DNA of 64,000 nt from Bacillus massilinigeriensis (GTDB lineage Bacteria; Bacillota; Bacilli; Bacillales; Cytobacillaceae). Positions 1-8,841 of the stretch are shown here, piece by piece (positions within the stretch are counted from its first letter, which is position 1; each line of letters opens with the position of its first letter). Position numbers and translations under genes: made by a program. The notes below the pieces were generated by a model. That model ran no database searches. It worked only from the letters and a program-made list of their open reading frames with translations, and was not told the DNA's origin. The stretch spans positions 2,570,570 through 2,634,569 of the forward strand of contig NZ_LT630004.1 of the NCBI RefSeq assembly GCF_900111815.1, in the 5' to 3' direction.

Positions 1-8
1 AAATCAAT

Positions 9-40
9 AAAAAAACGCACCTAGCCGGGTGCGTTTTTTG
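9..40 (-). terminator. Intrinsic terminator of the copper operon
   Basis: Stem ACGCACC/GGGTGCGT flanked by A6 and T6 tracts, so it can work in both directions. It lies just after the copZ stop codon and closes copA-csoR-copZ. Confidence 0.85.
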
Positions 41-45
41 TTGTT

Positions 46-252
46 CTACTCTACATCATATCCTTGATCGTCAATTGTTTCTTTCACTTTTTCTACTGTT
101 ACTTGTTCAGGGTTGTAGTCTACAGTTACTTTTCCGCCTTCGAGATCTACTTTAACGGTTTGGACGCCTACAAGTTCACCTACGCTGCTTTCTACTGCTT
201 TAACACAATGTCCGCATGACATTCCTTTTACATTGAGTGTTACTGTTTCCAT
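46..252 (-). CDS. copZ: Copper chaperone CopZ
   Basis: A 68-residue single-domain HMA protein, the usual size of CopZ. The metal-binding loop GMSCGHC sits at residues 10-16, and the ferredoxin-like fold is predicted over the whole length. In the family, CopZ binds Cu(I) in the cytosol and passes it to the N-terminal domains of CopA. It is the last gene of the copA-csoR-copZ operon, 18 bases after csoR, with a clear ribosome binding site (AGGGAGG) and a terminator directly behind it. The copper assignment rests on the neighbours as well as on the motif, because mercury-binding MerP has a similar motif. Confidence 0.95.
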   Translation of the reverse strand: METVTLNVKGMSCGHCVKAVESSVGELVGVQTVKVDLEGGKVTVDYNPEQVTVEKVKETIDDQGYDVE

Positions 253-270
253 TGATAATGCCTCCCTTGT

Positions 271-621
271 TTATTTTTTCATGAGTTTTTGGATCGTGAC
301 GAGGAGCTCATCGATGGCTTCCCTGTCACCTTCTTCAATCCGCTCGACGATACACGTTTTCATGTGGCCTTCGAGCAGAAGCTTCGCCACGCTGTTGAGG
401 GCAGCTTGGGTTGCGGAGATCTGTGTAATGACGTCATCGCAGTAAGTATCTTTTTCGATTAAGCCTTTGATTCCGCGAATCTGCCCTTCAATCCTGTTCA
501 GCCTTGTCACAAGGTTTTTCTTTGTGCTTTCTGAGTGATGGCTTTTCCTTCCCGGCGTAGGATTACAATGGCTCTCGCATTCTGTATCCTTCGCCGTCTT
601 CTCTATTTCAGGAACTTCCAC
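271..621 (-). CDS. csoR: Copper-sensing repressor CsoR
   Basis: A 116-residue all-helical DUF156 regulator. The Cu(I) ligands of CsoR are visible as Cys61, His86 and Cys90 (within TYC and GHMKTC); the last cysteine separates it from the formaldehyde sensor FrmR. Apo-CsoR binds DNA and lets go when Cu(I) binds. The N-terminus has an extra Cys/His-rich stretch (CESHC then KSHH) not needed for the core fold. The start is a GTG behind GAGGGG. It lies between copA and copZ, and TATACCCC-type boxes occur in its own upstream gap and in the copA promoter, so autoregulation is likely. Confidence 0.93.
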   Translation of the reverse strand: MEVPEIEKTAKDTECESHCNPTPGRKSHHSESTKKNLVTRLNRIEGQIRGIKGLIEKDTYCDDVITQISATQAALNSVAKLLLEGHMKTCIVERIEEGDREAIDELLVTIQKLMKK

Positions 622-650
622 GCTCCACCCCTCCCTTTTCCACTATTTTA

Positions 651-669
651 ATATACCCCTGTATCGTAT
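651..669. promoter_or_regulatory. CsoR-like box between copA and csoR
   Basis: The run TATACCCCTGTA starting at 652 matches the TATACCCCAGTA in front of copA at 10 or more positions. It sits in the 63-base copA-csoR gap and may control a secondary csoR promoter. Assigned by similarity to the other boxes in this window. Confidence 0.5.
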
Positions 670-684
670 GCAAAGACACTTCAT

Positions 685-3120
685 TTAACGGTTTAGTTTG
701 ACGCGCTGCAGGCGAAGGGCATTGAGAACGACGGAGACAGAACTGAAGGCCATCGCAGCACCGGCAAGCCATGGCGCCAAAAATCCTAGTGCCGCAATTG
801 GGATGCCTAAGGTGTTATAGGCGAATGCCCAGAAAAGATTCTGCCTAATATTGCGGATCGTTTTCCTGCTCATGAGGATGCTGTCAGCAATGCTGTTGAG
901 GTCGCCGCGCATGAGCGTAATATCCGCTGCTTCCATCGCGACGTCTGTGCCCGTACCGATTGCCATGCCAATATCTGCAACAGCAAGTGCGGGTGCGTCG
1001 TTGATTCCATCGCCAACCATTGCGACCTTTTTCCCTTGAGACTGAAGCTTTTTGATTTCCTCGGCCTTACCTTCTGGGAGTACCTCAGCTATCGCATAGT
1101 CAATACCAGTCTCGGCGGCGATGCTGTTTGCGGTTCGCTTGTTGTCACCAGTGATCATGATGACCTCAAGCCCCATCTCTTTTAACCGCCGAATTGCTGA
1201 AGCTGAAGTTTCTTTCACTGTATCCGCTACCGCGACCATACCAGCATAAACACCGTCCACCGCTGCGAGCATTGCTGTTTTCCCGTTATCCTCAAGCTGC
1301 TCCATTTGCTGCAGTACCGAATCAATGGCAATTCCTTCTGCAAGCATCATTTTCCTTGTGCCGACAAGCACGGAATGCCCTTCCACCGAAGCCTTAATTC
1401 CGTATCCGGGCACTGCCGTGAAATTTTCCGGCTCAGTCAGTTCCACACCTTTATCCTTTACACCTGCAACAATCGCCTGTGCAAGCGGGTGCTCCGATTG
1501 CCTTTCCGCAGAACCTACTAAACGAAGGAATTCTTTTTCGTCCAATCCGGATGGCAGGATATGTGTCAACACTGGCTTCCCGTTTGTCACAGTGCCTGTT
1601 TTGTCGAGCACAATCGTATCGATTTCATGCGTCAGCTCAAGATGCTCTCCGCCTTTAAAAAGAATGCCATATTCAGCAGCACGGCCGGAGCCCGCCATGA
1701 TCGAGGTTGGCGTTGCCAGCCCTAACGCACAAGGACAGGCAATAACAAGCACCGCAATCATTTTCTCTAGAGCTTCTGGGAAGTCTCCAGGACTCGCAAC
1801 AAAATACCAAATCAGGAAGGTGACTGCAGCAATACCAACAACGATTGGAACGAATACTCCAGAAATTTTATCCGCGAGGCGTTGAATCGGTGCTTTCGAG
1901 CCCTGTGCGTCCTCCACTACTTTGATAATTTGTGCTAGCGCCGTTTCCTTTCCGACCTTTGTCGCCTCTACTTTTAAAAATCCGTTCTTGTTTACTGTTG
2001 CACCAATGACCGTATCGCCAGCCGCTTTGTCCACCGGTAAGCTCTCACCTGTCAGCATCGATTCATCGAGAGCAGATTGCCCCTCGATGACAATACCGTC
2101 AACCGGCACTTTTTCACCCGGCTTGATATAAAGGACATCTCCCACTGCCACTTCCTCGAGGGGAATAGTCATTTCCTCGCCATCCCGCAGCACTGTCGCT
2201 GTCTTCGCCTGGAGGCCCATCAGTTTTTTGATCGCTTCTGATGACCTTCCTTTCGCTCTTGCTTCAAACAGTTTTCCAAGCAGAATCAATGTGATAAGAA
2301 CCGCGCTTGTTTCAAAATAAAGCTCTGTCATATGCGCATGCTCGCCGATGCTTACGACCGAAAGATACAAACTGTAAAAATAGGCTGCAGAAGTTCCAAG
2401 CGCGACTAGCACATCCATGTTAGCGCTGCCGTTTTTTAATGCCTTGTAGGCACCAACGTAAAACTGCCTTCCAATGATGAATTGAACAGGTGTCGCCAAT
2501 GCAAGCTGAAACCATGGGTTCATGAAAATCTCTGGGACGTAGATAAAACCAGTGAATGAAAAGTGGCCAGCCATTGCCCAAAGAAGCGGCAGGGAAAGCA
2601 GCAGTGAGGCAAAAAATTTAGTTTTCTGCTTTTCAATCTCCTGCTCTCTGTGGTCCTTTTCCCCTTCTCCACTTTCTCGTTTCACTTTAGCGCTATATCC
2701 TAACTTCTCGATTTTTGCGATGATGTCCGAAACTCCAAGCTGTGAAGGATTATACTCAACGCTAGCTGTTTCGAGCGCAAGATTGACGGTCGCCTTTTTT
2801 ACCCCATCAAGCTTATTAAGGCTTTTTTCAATTCTTGCCGAACAGGCGGCACAGGTCATCCCCGTTATCTCCAGCTCCGCTTTTTCCGTTAGAACGCCGT
2901 AGCCAAGGTCAATGATTTTCTTTTCAAAATCAGTACTTCTTGCCTTGTCAGGATTATACTGAACGGTTGCATTTTCGAGCGCCAGGTTAACGGAAGCATC
3001 TTCGACTCCCTCTAGCTTTTTCAAACTTTTCTCGATTCTTGCTGAACAGGCTGCACACGTCATGCCTGTTATCGGAAGCTGCACTTCCTTGATTGCCCGT
3101 ACCTTTTCCCCGGAAGCCAT
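685..3120 (-). CDS. copA: Copper-exporting P1B-type ATPase CopA
   Basis: An 811-residue P-type ATPase that pumps Cu(I) out across the cytoplasmic membrane. Two HMA domains carry GMTCAAC (about residues 19-25 and 87-93). Next come membrane helices, the actuator motif LTGES, the intramembrane metal motif CPC within ACPCALG, the phosphorylation motif DKTGT and the hinge GDGIND. The length matches B. subtilis CopA. First gene of copA-csoR-copZ. A TTGACA and a TATAAT on the minus strand are separated by 20 bases that hold a CsoR-like box, so repression by CsoR is expected. Ribosome binding site AAAGGAG. Confidence 0.97.
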   Translation of the reverse strand: MASGEKVRAIKEVQLPITGMTCAACSARIEKSLKKLEGVEDASVNLALENATVQYNPDKARSTDFEKKIIDLGYGVLTEKAELEITGMTCAACSARIEKSLNKLDGVKKATVNLALETASVEYNPSQLGVSDIIAKIEKLGYSAKVKRESGEGEKDHREQEIEKQKTKFFASLLLSLPLLWAMAGHFSFTGFIYVPEIFMNPWFQLALATPVQFIIGRQFYVGAYKALKNGSANMDVLVALGTSAAYFYSLYLSVVSIGEHAHMTELYFETSAVLITLILLGKLFEARAKGRSSEAIKKLMGLQAKTATVLRDGEEMTIPLEEVAVGDVLYIKPGEKVPVDGIVIEGQSALDESMLTGESLPVDKAAGDTVIGATVNKNGFLKVEATKVGKETALAQIIKVVEDAQGSKAPIQRLADKISGVFVPIVVGIAAVTFLIWYFVASPGDFPEALEKMIAVLVIACPCALGLATPTSIMAGSGRAAEYGILFKGGEHLELTHEIDTIVLDKTGTVTNGKPVLTHILPSGLDEKEFLRLVGSAERQSEHPLAQAIVAGVKDKGVELTEPENFTAVPGYGIKASVEGHSVLVGTRKMMLAEGIAIDSVLQQMEQLEDNGKTAMLAAVDGVYAGMVAVADTVKETSASAIRRLKEMGLEVIMITGDNKRTANSIAAETGIDYAIAEVLPEGKAEEIKKLQSQGKKVAMVGDGINDAPALAVADIGMAIGTGTDVAMEAADITLMRGDLNSIADSILMSRKTIRNIRQNLFWAFAYNTLGIPIAALGFLAPWLAGAAMAFSSVSVVLNALRLQRVKLNR

Positions 3121-3154
3121 AAAAATTCACTCCTTTTTGTCTGTTATTTTTAAT

Positions 3155-3186
3155 ATTATACTATACCCCAGTACAGTATATGTCAA
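3155..3186 (-). promoter_or_regulatory. copA promoter with embedded CsoR-like operator
   Basis: Minus-strand -35 TTGACA (3181-3186) and -10 TATAAT (3155-3160) stand 20 bases apart; TAGTAT at a 17-base spacing is an alternative -10. The spacer holds CTATACCCCAGTA (3161-3173) inside a longer dyad with ATACT and AGTAT arms, which fits a repressor covering the promoter. Confidence 0.75.
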
Positions 3187-3226
3187 TCAGATTCAATCGC
3201 GATTATTTTTTGGATATCATGGGGAA

Positions 3227-3239
3227 TACTGGGGTATAG
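3227..3239. promoter_or_regulatory. Second CsoR-like box, in front of the alcohol dehydrogenase
   Basis: TACTGGGGTATAG is the exact 13-base inverse complement of 3161-3173 in the copA promoter and lies 31 bases before the plus-strand dehydrogenase start. This suggests shared control of the divergent genes. Confidence 0.6.
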
Positions 3240-3270
3240 GGAAAGTAATCTACTTACTAGGAGGTACGAT

Positions 3271-4410
3271 ATGAAGGCAGTTACGTATCAGGGTGCAAGA
3301 GATATTCAAGTTAAAAATGTGGAAGCTCCTAAGATTGAAAAAAACGATGATATCATTGTCCGCATTACCTCCACAGCAATATGCGGTTCAGATCTCCACA
3401 TCTATCTTGGCTCAATGCCTACCCGCCCAGGATTTGTCATTGGCCATGAGCCGATGGGAATCGTCGAAGAAGTCGGACCGGAAGTGACAAAAGTGAAAAA
3501 AGGTGACAGGATTGTCCTTCCTTTCAATGTATCGTGCGGCAAGTGTTTTTACTGCCAACACGAAATGGAAAGCCAATGTGATAACTCGAATCCAAATTCT
3601 CTAAAAGATACTGGCGGATACTTAGGCTATACGGAGCAATACGGAAATTATCCTGGAGGACAAGCGGAGTATCTGCGCGTTCCTTATGGCAATTTCATGC
3701 CTTTCGTCATTCCTGAATCGTGCGAGCTAGAAGACGAAGCGCTCTTGTTCATGTCAGATGTGCTGCCGACAGCCTACTGGAGTGTGGAAAACTCAGGATT
3801 GAAACCAGGCGATACCGCCATTATCCTTGGCTCTGGTCCCGTTGGATTGATCGCGCAAAAATTCGCATGGATGAAGGGTGCAAAGCGTGTCATTGCGGTC
3901 GATAATCTTGACTACCGATTGAAGCACGCGAAAAAGATGAACAATGCGGAAATATATAATTTTGAAAACCATAGCGATCCAGGTAAATACTTAAGAGAAG
4001 TGACCCATGGTGGCGCGGACGTTGTCATCGACTGCGTCGGTATGGACGGAGAAAAATCAGCTGCGGAAAAGGTCGGACAAAAGCTGAAACTGCAAGGCGG
4101 AACGTTGAGCGCCATCCAAATTGCGAAAGATGCTGTGCGAAAGTTTGGCACCATTCAGCTAACTGGTGTGTATGGCTCTATTTATAATATGTTCCCTCTC
4201 GGTAATATCTTTGAACGAAACATCACCTTGAAAACAGGACAGGCACCTGTCATTCATTACATGCCAAAGCTGTTCGAAATGATTACATCAGGGGACATTG
4301 ATCCAACCGAGATTATCACCCATAAAGTACCGCTCGGGCAGGCAAGCGAAGCATATAAAATATTCAACGACCATGAAGACGATGTGATTAAGGTGGTTTT
4401 GAAGCCTTAA
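3271..4410 (+). CDS. Zinc-dependent alcohol/formaldehyde dehydrogenase-like protein
   Basis: A 379-residue medium-chain dehydrogenase. The N-terminal catalytic domain carries CGSD and GHEP for the catalytic zinc and a four-cysteine lobe CGKCFYC...C (about residues 90-108) for the structural zinc. The Rossmann domain has GSGPVG (about 190-195) followed by VIAVDNLDYR, whose acidic residue favours NAD(H). Overall it resembles the glutathione-independent formaldehyde dehydrogenase branch and B. subtilis AdhB; the substrate cannot be read from sequence. Start ATG with AGGAGG seven bases ahead. It diverges from copA, and a CsoR-like box is in its upstream region. Confidence 0.9.
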   Translation: MKAVTYQGARDIQVKNVEAPKIEKNDDIIVRITSTAICGSDLHIYLGSMPTRPGFVIGHEPMGIVEEVGPEVTKVKKGDRIVLPFNVSCGKCFYCQHEMESQCDNSNPNSLKDTGGYLGYTEQYGNYPGGQAEYLRVPYGNFMPFVIPESCELEDEALLFMSDVLPTAYWSVENSGLKPGDTAIILGSGPVGLIAQKFAWMKGAKRVIAVDNLDYRLKHAKKMNNAEIYNFENHSDPGKYLREVTHGGADVVIDCVGMDGEKSAAEKVGQKLKLQGGTLSAIQIAKDAVRKFGTIQLTGVYGSIYNMFPLGNIFERNITLKTGQAPVIHYMPKLFEMITSGDIDPTEIITHKVPLGQASEAYKIFNDHEDDVIKVVLKP

Positions 4411-4484
4411 TACGCCGAATCTGGTATGCGTGCTCCTATAAAGTACTAAAGCACCTTTCATCGTTACAGAGAAAATCAAAGAAG

Positions 4485-4516
4485 AAGGGACAGTTCTAAA
4501 TAGAGGACTGTCCCTT
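4485..4516. terminator. Bidirectional terminator between dehydrogenase and nagR
   Basis: AAGGGACAGT pairs with ACTGTCCCTT around a 12-base loop and is followed by T4 on the plus strand; it lies directly against the nagR stop, so it may serve both convergent genes. The GGGACAG/CTGTCCC arms resemble those of the large inverted repeat at 52741-52790. Confidence 0.7.
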
Positions 4517-5239
4517 TTATCGACTAATATCGACGCTAAACTTATATCGATCTGCCCGGTACACAGATTTTGCTAGTTCGATTGGTGTTCCATCCTTCAG
4601 CTTTGACGTCCGCTCAATCAACAGAACAGGCGATCCTTCCGGGATTTGCAGGTAGTCTGCTTCCATGTCATTCGCGGTCGATGCTTCAATCGTCTGACGC
4701 GCACTGCCAATTGGTGAAGAAAGGTGCTCATCGATATAAAGATAAATCGATTGCGTTGCAGCCTCCTCCGTCAACCCTTGAAGGAGTTTGGCCGGAAGAT
4801 AGGTTGTCTCATACGCCATAGGAGTACCTTCAGCCATGCGGACACGTTTGATTTCAAACACTTCGTCATGCACTATCATTTCAAGCTGCGATGCAATATA
4901 AAGATTAGCAGGCACTTTCTGAAAATCAACCACTTCGCTCCATGTGCGCACCCCTCTTCCTTGCATATCCTCCGTAAAGCTCGTTAACCCTAAAAGCTGT
5001 TTTTCGATTTTCCGCTCTGCAACAAAGGTGCCTTTTCCCTGTTGCCTGTAGAGCATTCCGTTCTGGACGAGGTTGCTGATTGCCTGCCTTACCGTCATTC
5101 TGCTGATGCCATGCAGCTCGGAATATTCCCGCTCGGAGGGCAGCGCATCACCTGGCTGCAGTTCATTATTTTCCATTTGCTTCTTAATTAATTCTTCTAG
5201 CTGATAATAAATCGGAACTGGAGAGGATTTATCTATCAC
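4517..5239 (-). CDS. nagR: GntR/HutC-family repressor of the nag operon
   Basis: A 240-residue regulator with an N-terminal winged helix (about 10-75, with ISRMTVRQAISNLVQ as the recognition region) and a C-terminal UTRA effector domain. In B. subtilis the orthologue NagR (YvoA) is released from DNA by glucosamine-6-phosphate or N-acetylglucosamine-6-phosphate. It is the third gene of nagA-nagB-nagR; its GTG start overlaps the nagB stop by four bases, so translation is coupled. A TGTCTA...TAGACA palindrome in front of nagA is the likely target. Confidence 0.93.
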   Translation of the reverse strand: MIDKSSPVPIYYQLEELIKKQMENNELQPGDALPSEREYSELHGISRMTVRQAISNLVQNGMLYRQQGKGTFVAERKIEKQLLGLTSFTEDMQGRGVRTWSEVVDFQKVPANLYIASQLEMIVHDEVFEIKRVRMAEGTPMAYETTYLPAKLLQGLTEEAATQSIYLYIDEHLSSPIGSARQTIEASTANDMEADYLQIPEGSPVLLIERTSKLKDGTPIELAKSVYRADRYKFSVDISR

Positions 5240-5979
5240 GCCATTCCCTCCTCTATCACACCTACCATTGCTTCTTCATCTGCAATAATCGTTACATTAG
5301 GATGCAGTTGAAGTACAGAAGCAGGGAAATCCTCCGTTACTTTCCCTAGGAGTAACCTTTTGACCGCTTCGCTCTTGGCTCCTCCGGAAGCAAGGAGCAG
5401 TATTTCCCGGCTTTTCATTATGGAAGCAATCCCCATAGTGATTGCCTGAGTCGGAACTTCCTCCATTGAGCTGAAAAATCTTGCATTCGCTTCACGCGTT
5501 GACGGAGCAAGGTCGATAATATGCGTCCTGCTCCCAAAAGGAGTCCCAGGCTCATTGAATCCAATATGTCCATTGCTCCCGATTCCAAGAAGCTGCAAAT
5601 CAATGCCGCCTAATTTTTCAATCAGATTTTCGTACCGTTTGCATTCTTGCTGCAAGCTTCCTGTCAAGCCATGAGGAACGTGGGTTTGTTCTATCCTTAT
5701 ATCAATGCTGTTGAATAGCGCTTCATTCATATAATGCCGATAGCTGTTAGGATCTTCTGGAGAAAGGCCAATATACTCATCAAGGTTAACGGTTGATACA
5801 CCCTTATAGGAAGTCCCGTTCACCTTATGATCCTCAATCAGTTCCTTGTAAGTCCCTGTCGGTGTTCCCCCTGTAGCAAGCCCCAATGTTATATGGGGAT
5901 TTTTTTTCAATTTTTTCAGTATGAAATTAGCTGCTTCCCTGCTCATATCCTCGTAGTTTTTCACTTTTACGATATTCAT
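5236..5979 (-). CDS. nagB: Glucosamine-6-phosphate deaminase
   Basis: A 247-residue enzyme that turns glucosamine-6-phosphate into fructose-6-phosphate and ammonia. Visible motifs are GLATGGTPTG (phosphate loop), VNLDEY with the catalytic aspartate, and GIGSNGHIGFNEPG with the catalytic histidine. The length fits the short Gram-positive form without the allosteric extension of E. coli NagB. The start overlaps the nagA stop as ATGA, and it leads into nagR. It links amino-sugar catabolism to the glycolytic genes found at the right of this window. Confidence 0.96.
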   Translation of the reverse strand: MNIVKVKNYEDMSREAANFILKKLKKNPHITLGLATGGTPTGTYKELIEDHKVNGTSYKGVSTVNLDEYIGLSPEDPNSYRHYMNEALFNSIDIRIEQTHVPHGLTGSLQQECKRYENLIEKLGGIDLQLLGIGSNGHIGFNEPGTPFGSRTHIIDLAPSTREANARFFSSMEEVPTQAITMGIASIMKSREILLLASGGAKSEAVKRLLLGKVTEDFPASVLQLHPNVTIIADEEAMVGVIEEGMA

Positions 5980-7187
5980 TCAGAACCCTCCCTGCAAAAA
6001 GCTAATCTTCCTCTGCAATACGTTCTTGATACTGCCATATCGCTGTCCAAAATGACAATATCGGCATCTTTTCCAGCCTTTAGGCTCCCTTTTCGGTCAA
6101 ACACATCAAGCTGTCTTGCAGGGTTTTCTGCGCTCATTTTTACCGCATCCTCCATGGAACAGCCTGTGAATTTTATGATGTTTCTAAATGCAGCATCAAG
6201 CGTCAAGACACTTCCCGCCAGTGTTCCTTCCTCCAAGAGAGCTTTACCATCTGCAACAAACACCTTTTGCCCTCCAAGCTCGTATTCCCCATCCGGCAGG
6301 AACTTCGCCCGCATGGCATCAGAAATAAGAATCATTCTATCTGAAGTGATTTGCCGATATGATACTTTGACCATTTCCGGAATAACATGAATACCGTCAC
6401 AAATGAGCTCAACCTTCAGCCCTTCCTGTAAATAGGCGGCTCCGACAACGCCAGGCTCTCTGTGATGCAGCCCACGCATCTGGTTGAAAAGGTGGGTAAC
6501 ATGAGACACACCAGCATCGACCGCTTCTCTCACTCCTTTAAAAGTTGCATCAGAATGCCCAACGGATGCGATAATGCCCTTCTCTTTTAAAAAGCGGACA
6601 AGCTCCTCGCCGCCAGGCTGTTCTGGGGCAATTGTAACAAGGCGGATTGTATTTCGTGACTCCTCGATCCATTTCTTGAATAAATGAAGATCAGGATCTA
6701 TGATATGTTCGAGAGGCTGTGCCCCCGCCTTACCCGGGTTGATAAACGGCCCTTCAAGGTGGATTCCTAAAACCTCGGCATCACCATATTGCTGTTTTTC
6801 CCTAATATAATTCCCCGACACATTCAACGCTTTAGATAAAGATTCTATGCTTTGAGTAATGGTCGTCGCAAGAAAGCTTGTTGTTCCTTCCTGCGGCAAG
6901 CTGGAAGCAATATTTTTCATTGCCTCATCACAGCTGTCCATCGTATCTGCGCCATTGGCCCCGTGAATGTGAAGGTCAATAAATCCAGGAATTACTTTCG
7001 AGCCCTCAGGAAGTACCTCTACGAGAGAATATGCAGATTGCGGAAAATCTACAAGCTTGTCCATTGGTCCGACAGCAGCGATTTTGCCATCCTTAATAAA
7101 AATAAAACCTTTATCGAAAGTTTGGTCTTCAGCATAAATTTCTGCATTTTTCAGCAGTATTGTACTGGAGTTATCCATTACGTCCAC
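5976..7187 (-). CDS. nagA: N-acetylglucosamine-6-phosphate deacetylase
   Basis: A 403-residue amidohydrolase that removes acetate from N-acetylglucosamine-6-phosphate in the cytosol. Metal and substrate motifs include DLHIHG, HLEGPF, VGHSDAT, HLFNQM and the catalytic aspartate in ISDAM. First gene of nagA-nagB-nagR, with four-base overlaps throughout, giving a coupled three-gene operon. Start ATG behind AGGAG-like GGAGTGG. A TATAAT -10 and a palindromic operator lie just upstream. Confidence 0.96.
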   Translation of the reverse strand: MDVMDNSSTILLKNAEIYAEDQTFDKGFIFIKDGKIAAVGPMDKLVDFPQSAYSLVEVLPEGSKVIPGFIDLHIHGANGADTMDSCDEAMKNIASSLPQEGTTSFLATTITQSIESLSKALNVSGNYIREKQQYGDAEVLGIHLEGPFINPGKAGAQPLEHIIDPDLHLFKKWIEESRNTIRLVTIAPEQPGGEELVRFLKEKGIIASVGHSDATFKGVREAVDAGVSHVTHLFNQMRGLHHREPGVVGAAYLQEGLKVELICDGIHVIPEMVKVSYRQITSDRMILISDAMRAKFLPDGEYELGGQKVFVADGKALLEEGTLAGSVLTLDAAFRNIIKFTGCSMEDAVKMSAENPARQLDVFDRKGSLKAGKDADIVILDSDMAVSRTYCRGRLAFCREGSE

Positions 7188-7208
7188 TCCTTTGATTTTT
7201 CTCCCACT

Positions 7209-7241
7209 ATTATAACATGCAGTTGTCTATACCACTAGACA
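7209..7241 (-). promoter_or_regulatory. nagA promoter with NagR-type operator
   Basis: A minus-strand TATAAT lies at 7209-7214. The palindrome TGTCTA-taccac-TAGACA (7224-7241) covers the -35 area, where no good TTGACA is seen. The GTCTAG...ATAGAC arrangement suits the HutC-type regulator NagR encoded in the same operon. Confidence 0.65.
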
Positions 7242-7332
7242 TCTATTTTAATTTTTCTTGTATATACTCCTATAATTTGTACAAAATCAGTTAAATAACA
7301 TGAATTGATTTTTATTACATTCCACAAAAATC

Positions 7333-7362
7333 TTGCCAGTCCACCCTCTACCATGTTATAGT
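7333..7362 (+). promoter_or_regulatory. Sigma-A type promoter of candidate small RNA
   Basis: TTGCCA (7333-7338) and TATAGT (7357-7362) are 18 bases apart; each matches the consensus at five of six positions. No open reading frame with a ribosome binding site follows. Confidence 0.6.
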
Positions 7363-7369
7363 TGCAAAG

Positions 7370-7484
7370 CGATGAGCTGAGTTGTGTAAGTCGACGGACA
7401 CTCCTTTTTGGAAATGCACGATGTGGCGTGCAGTCCGTCGCCTCAATACGCGAAAGACACCTTCCTCGGAAGGTGTCTTTTTTA
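7370..7484 (+). ncRNA. Candidate small structured RNA of about 115 nt
   Basis: Between a plus-strand promoter and a strong terminator, the sequence folds into an eight-pair stem CGACGGAC/GTCCGTCG (7392-7399 with 7433-7440). Stacked inside it is a six-pair hairpin TGCACG/CGTGCA (7415-7420 with 7427-7432). The unpaired part between them has ACTCCTTTTTGGA, which is complementary to ribosome binding sites. The terminator hairpin follows. I do not recognise a known RNA family. The pairing is seen directly; expression and function are inferred. Confidence 0.5.
7453..7484 (+). terminator. Strong intrinsic terminator
   Basis: AAGACACCTT pairs with AAGGTGTCTT around a short loop and ends in T6. A-rich sequence on the other side would also allow minus-strand use, but no minus-strand gene ends here. 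Confidence 0.85.
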
Positions 7485-7620
7485 TGTTTAGGGACCACAT
7501 GAAGATGCCCCTCCGTTCGTTATATATGCTTTTCCTACGCATACCTTTTGAAGAGCCGCCAGTCGAGTCAGCTAATAAATATACCGGAGAGAAACGATGT
7601 TGAATATTACAGGTTCCACT

Positions 7621-7650
7621 TTGTTGCAACAAGTGTTGTTGAGGTATAAT
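7621..7650 (+). promoter_or_regulatory. Promoter of the YebC-family gene
   Basis: TTGTTG (7621-7626), an 18-base spacer and a perfect TATAAT (7645-7650). The leader of about 100 bases has a hairpin ACACTTTT/AAAAGTGT near 7667-7694. The rest of 7485-7620 shows nothing recognisable. Confidence 0.65.
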
Positions 7651-7760
7651 AGATGGTGTCATATCAGCGACACTTTTGCCTTTTTCTAGAAAAGTGTTGA
7701 ACATCTCCTTTTTTCATATTAATATTTTTCTGTAGATAAACTTGAAAGAGAGTGGACATA

Positions 7761-8480
7761 ATGGGTCGTAAATGGAACAATATCAAGGATAAGAAAGCTT
7801 CAAAAGACGCGAACACTAGCCGAATTTACGCCAAGTTTGGGCGCGAAATTTATGTGGCTGCAAAACAAGGCGAGCCAGATCCCGAACTGAATCAGAATTT
7901 GCGCGTCGTGCTAGAGCGTGCCAAGACATACAATGTGCCTAGAGCAATCATTGATCGCGCAATTGAAAAAGCGAAGGGCGGAGCGGAAGAACTTTACGAT
8001 GAGCTGCGCTATGAAGGCTTCGGGCCAAACGGATCGATGGTCATTGTGGATGCACTCACAAACAACGTGAACCGCACTGCCTCCGACGTACGCGCAGCAT
8101 TCGGCAAGAATGGCGGAAACATGGGTGTGAGCGGCTCTGTTGCCTACATGTTTGATGCTACTGCCGTATTCGGCATTGAAGGAAAAACAGCGGATGAGGT
8201 TCTCGAATTGCTGATGGGAGCGGATGTAGACGTTCGCGACATCATTGAAGAAGATGAGTCCGTTATCGTATATGCCGAGCCTGATCAATTCCATGCGGTA
8301 CAGGAAGCATTCAAGAATGCCGGAATTACCGATTTTACTGTTGCCGAATTGACCATGCTTGCACAGAACGATGTCGAGCTCCCAGAAGAAGCAAAAGCGA
8401 AGTTTGAAAAATTGATCGACGCCCTCGAGGACCTTGAAGACGTGCGCCAGGTTTACCACAACGTAGACCTCGGAGAATAA
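7761..8480 (+). CDS. YebC/TACO1-family translation factor
   Basis: A 239-residue protein of the YebC/TACO1 family, closest to B. subtilis YeeI by length and by its shortened N-terminus MGRKWNNIK. The family signature GFGPNG and the region [11 protein letters not shown] are present, followed by the conserved stretch [13 protein letters not shown]. Family members have been described as transcription regulators and, more recently, as translation factors that help ribosomes through proline-rich stretches. The ATG at 7761 is preferred to an upstream GTG because AAAGAGAG stands eight bases before it. Monocistronic, ended by a 26-base perfect palindrome. Confidence 0.93.
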   Translation: MGRKWNNIKDKKASKDANTSRIYAKFGREIYVAAKQGEPDPELNQNLRVVLERAKTYNVPRAIIDRAIEKAKGGAEELYDELRYEGFGPNGSMVIVDALTNNVNRTASDVRAAFGKNGGNMGVSGSVAYMFDATAVFGIEGKTADEVLELLMGADVDVRDIIEEDESVIVYAEPDQFHAVQEAFKNAGITDFTVAELTMLAQNDVELPEEAKAKFEKLIDALEDLEDVRQVYHNVDLGE

Positions 8481-8487
8481 ATAAAAA

Positions 8488-8523
8488 AAGCGGCACACTG
8501 CAATTGCAGTGTGCCGTTTTTTA
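8488..8523 (+). terminator. Terminator of the YebC-family gene
   Basis: Perfect 26-base palindrome (8491-8516) with CGGCACACTGC arms, followed by T6. Confidence 0.9.
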
Positions 8524-8840
8524 TGGAATACATTATAAAAAGCTGGCATCGACAATACCGCTAGTATCATTCCTAAAAAAATTGTTCCGATGTTCCTAAG
8601 TCAAATAAAAATGAACCATTACCAAGAGAAAATTTACTCCTACTCGGGCAAGCATCATCCTCATGACAAGCACCATCCCATTCATATAGTATGGCCTTCC
8701 ATCGTTACAAAACCACTATACAACACAAATGTAAAGCTGATATTAAGTGCGAGTGAAGGAGCAGCAAACTTTTGCTTAGTTTGTGAAGAGATGCTGATTC
8801 CTGTTGATAACTTCCAGCCGGCCCACTCCATGAGGACGTT
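8524..8840. other. Stretch without a convincing gene
   Basis: Short frames exist on both strands (for example an 85-codon plus-strand frame from 8590 with KHHPHDKHHP) but none has a ribosome binding site or a recognisable family. No promoter or hairpin stands out. Confidence 0.4.
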
Positions 8841-8841
8841 T

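Noticed and set aside
271-621. FrmR-type formaldehyde sensor instead of CsoR
   Set aside because: The nearby dehydrogenase made this worth asking, but the Cys61-His86-Cys90 triad and the copA/copZ neighbours support CsoR.
7224-7241. Catabolite-response (cre) site before nagA
   Set aside because: The palindrome lacks the cre core pattern and fits the NagR-type arms TGTCTA/TAGACA better.
7235-7704. Minus-strand frames across the candidate small RNA
   Set aside because: They read through a strong terminator hairpin and show no protein features.
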